Positions 12,107-12,190 of a DNA stretch of 12,190 nucleotides are shown here, piece after piece. Source of the DNA: JBKBXU01 sp046313675 (GTDB lineage Bacteria; Bacteroidota; Bacteroidia; Cytophagales; Cytophagaceae); assembly GCA_046313675.1 (NCBI GenBank), contig JBKBXU010000127.1:1-12190 (forward strand). The letters are read 5' to 3'. The notes below the pieces were generated by a model. The model ran no database searches. It was not told the DNA's origin and worked only from the letters and a program-made list of their open reading frames with translations. The position numbers and the translations under genes are program-made. Positions within the stretch are counted from its first letter, which is position 1. Each line of letters starts with the position of its first letter.

Positions 12107-12190
12107 AAAAGGGTATACTTGGCTTGAAGGTTTAGGTACTAGATTAATAGCTGTGACAGGTATTGAAACTACTACAGCAGCGACCCAAAA
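12104..12190 (+). other. Unidentified sequence replacing the 3' part of der
   Basis: From about 12104 the sequence departs from der. An open frame starting at 12102 (+1 to der) reads IKKGYTWLEGLGTRLIAVTG then IETTTAATQ to the window end. It looks like coding sequence but I do not recognise it. It may be the edge of an inserted element, another gene, or an assembly artefact. Confidence 0.35.

Noticed and set aside
1..12190. tRNA, rRNA or an integrase gene
   Set aside because: I looked for tRNA-like cloverleaf ends and tyrosine-recombinase motifs and saw none in the window.

Overview
The window looks like a chromosome segment of a Bacteroidota bacterium, possibly Cytophagia or a related class. 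The evidence is low GC, few clear Shine-Dalgarno sites, a perfect TAnnTTTG-type -7 box (TACCTTTG) upstream of der, an OmpH/Skp-family protein typical of the phylum, and AbiEi, KilA-N, DUF433 and rhomboid families common there. The class-level guess is inference.

The window has two contrasting halves. Positions 1-9157 are AT-rich and every gene lies on the + strand: the 3' part of a divergent enolase, a 41-aa ORF, a HigB/HigA pair, an AbiEi-type regulator followed by a broken partner, a DUF433/DUF5615 pair, a 93-aa hypothetical protein, a decayed KilA-N gene, an M48 metalloprotease, a membrane protein with a rhomboid protease core, and a 113-aa membrane protein. Imperfect hairpin elements of about 80-130 bp lie at the 3' ends of several of these genes. 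They begin near an AAC box, end at a GTTATGG, GTTATGC or GTTGCGC box, and the next ORF often starts within 6-45 bp. This is the layout of integron gene cassettes with attC sites. No integrase gene is visible, so the stretch may be a cluster of attC sites lacking an integrase, or an unrelated cassette-like system.

A second repeat family of about 160-205 bp occurs three times (2965-3170, 4667-4846, 6978-7135). It sits 5' of the DUF433/DUF5615 pair, the M48 protease and the rhomboid protein respectively. Two copies are attached to fragments of the same KilA-N-type gene, and one of those fragments is fused in frame to the start of an AbiEii-like toxin. The region has therefore been rearranged by repeat-driven recombination. 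A perfect 27-bp inverted repeat precedes the AbiEi gene and is probably its operator.

From 9219 onward the window looks like ordinary core chromosome with higher GC. A hairpin terminator marks the edge. Four minus-strand genes follow: a three-TM protein, an OmpH/Skp-like chaperone, an exported thioredoxin-fold protein with only one cysteine in its active site, and a DUF892/YciF ferritin-like protein. The GTPase gene der then starts on the + strand but stops after 139 residues, inside its first G domain, and the last 87 bases do not continue Der in any frame. This is either a real disruption or a misjoin near a contig end.
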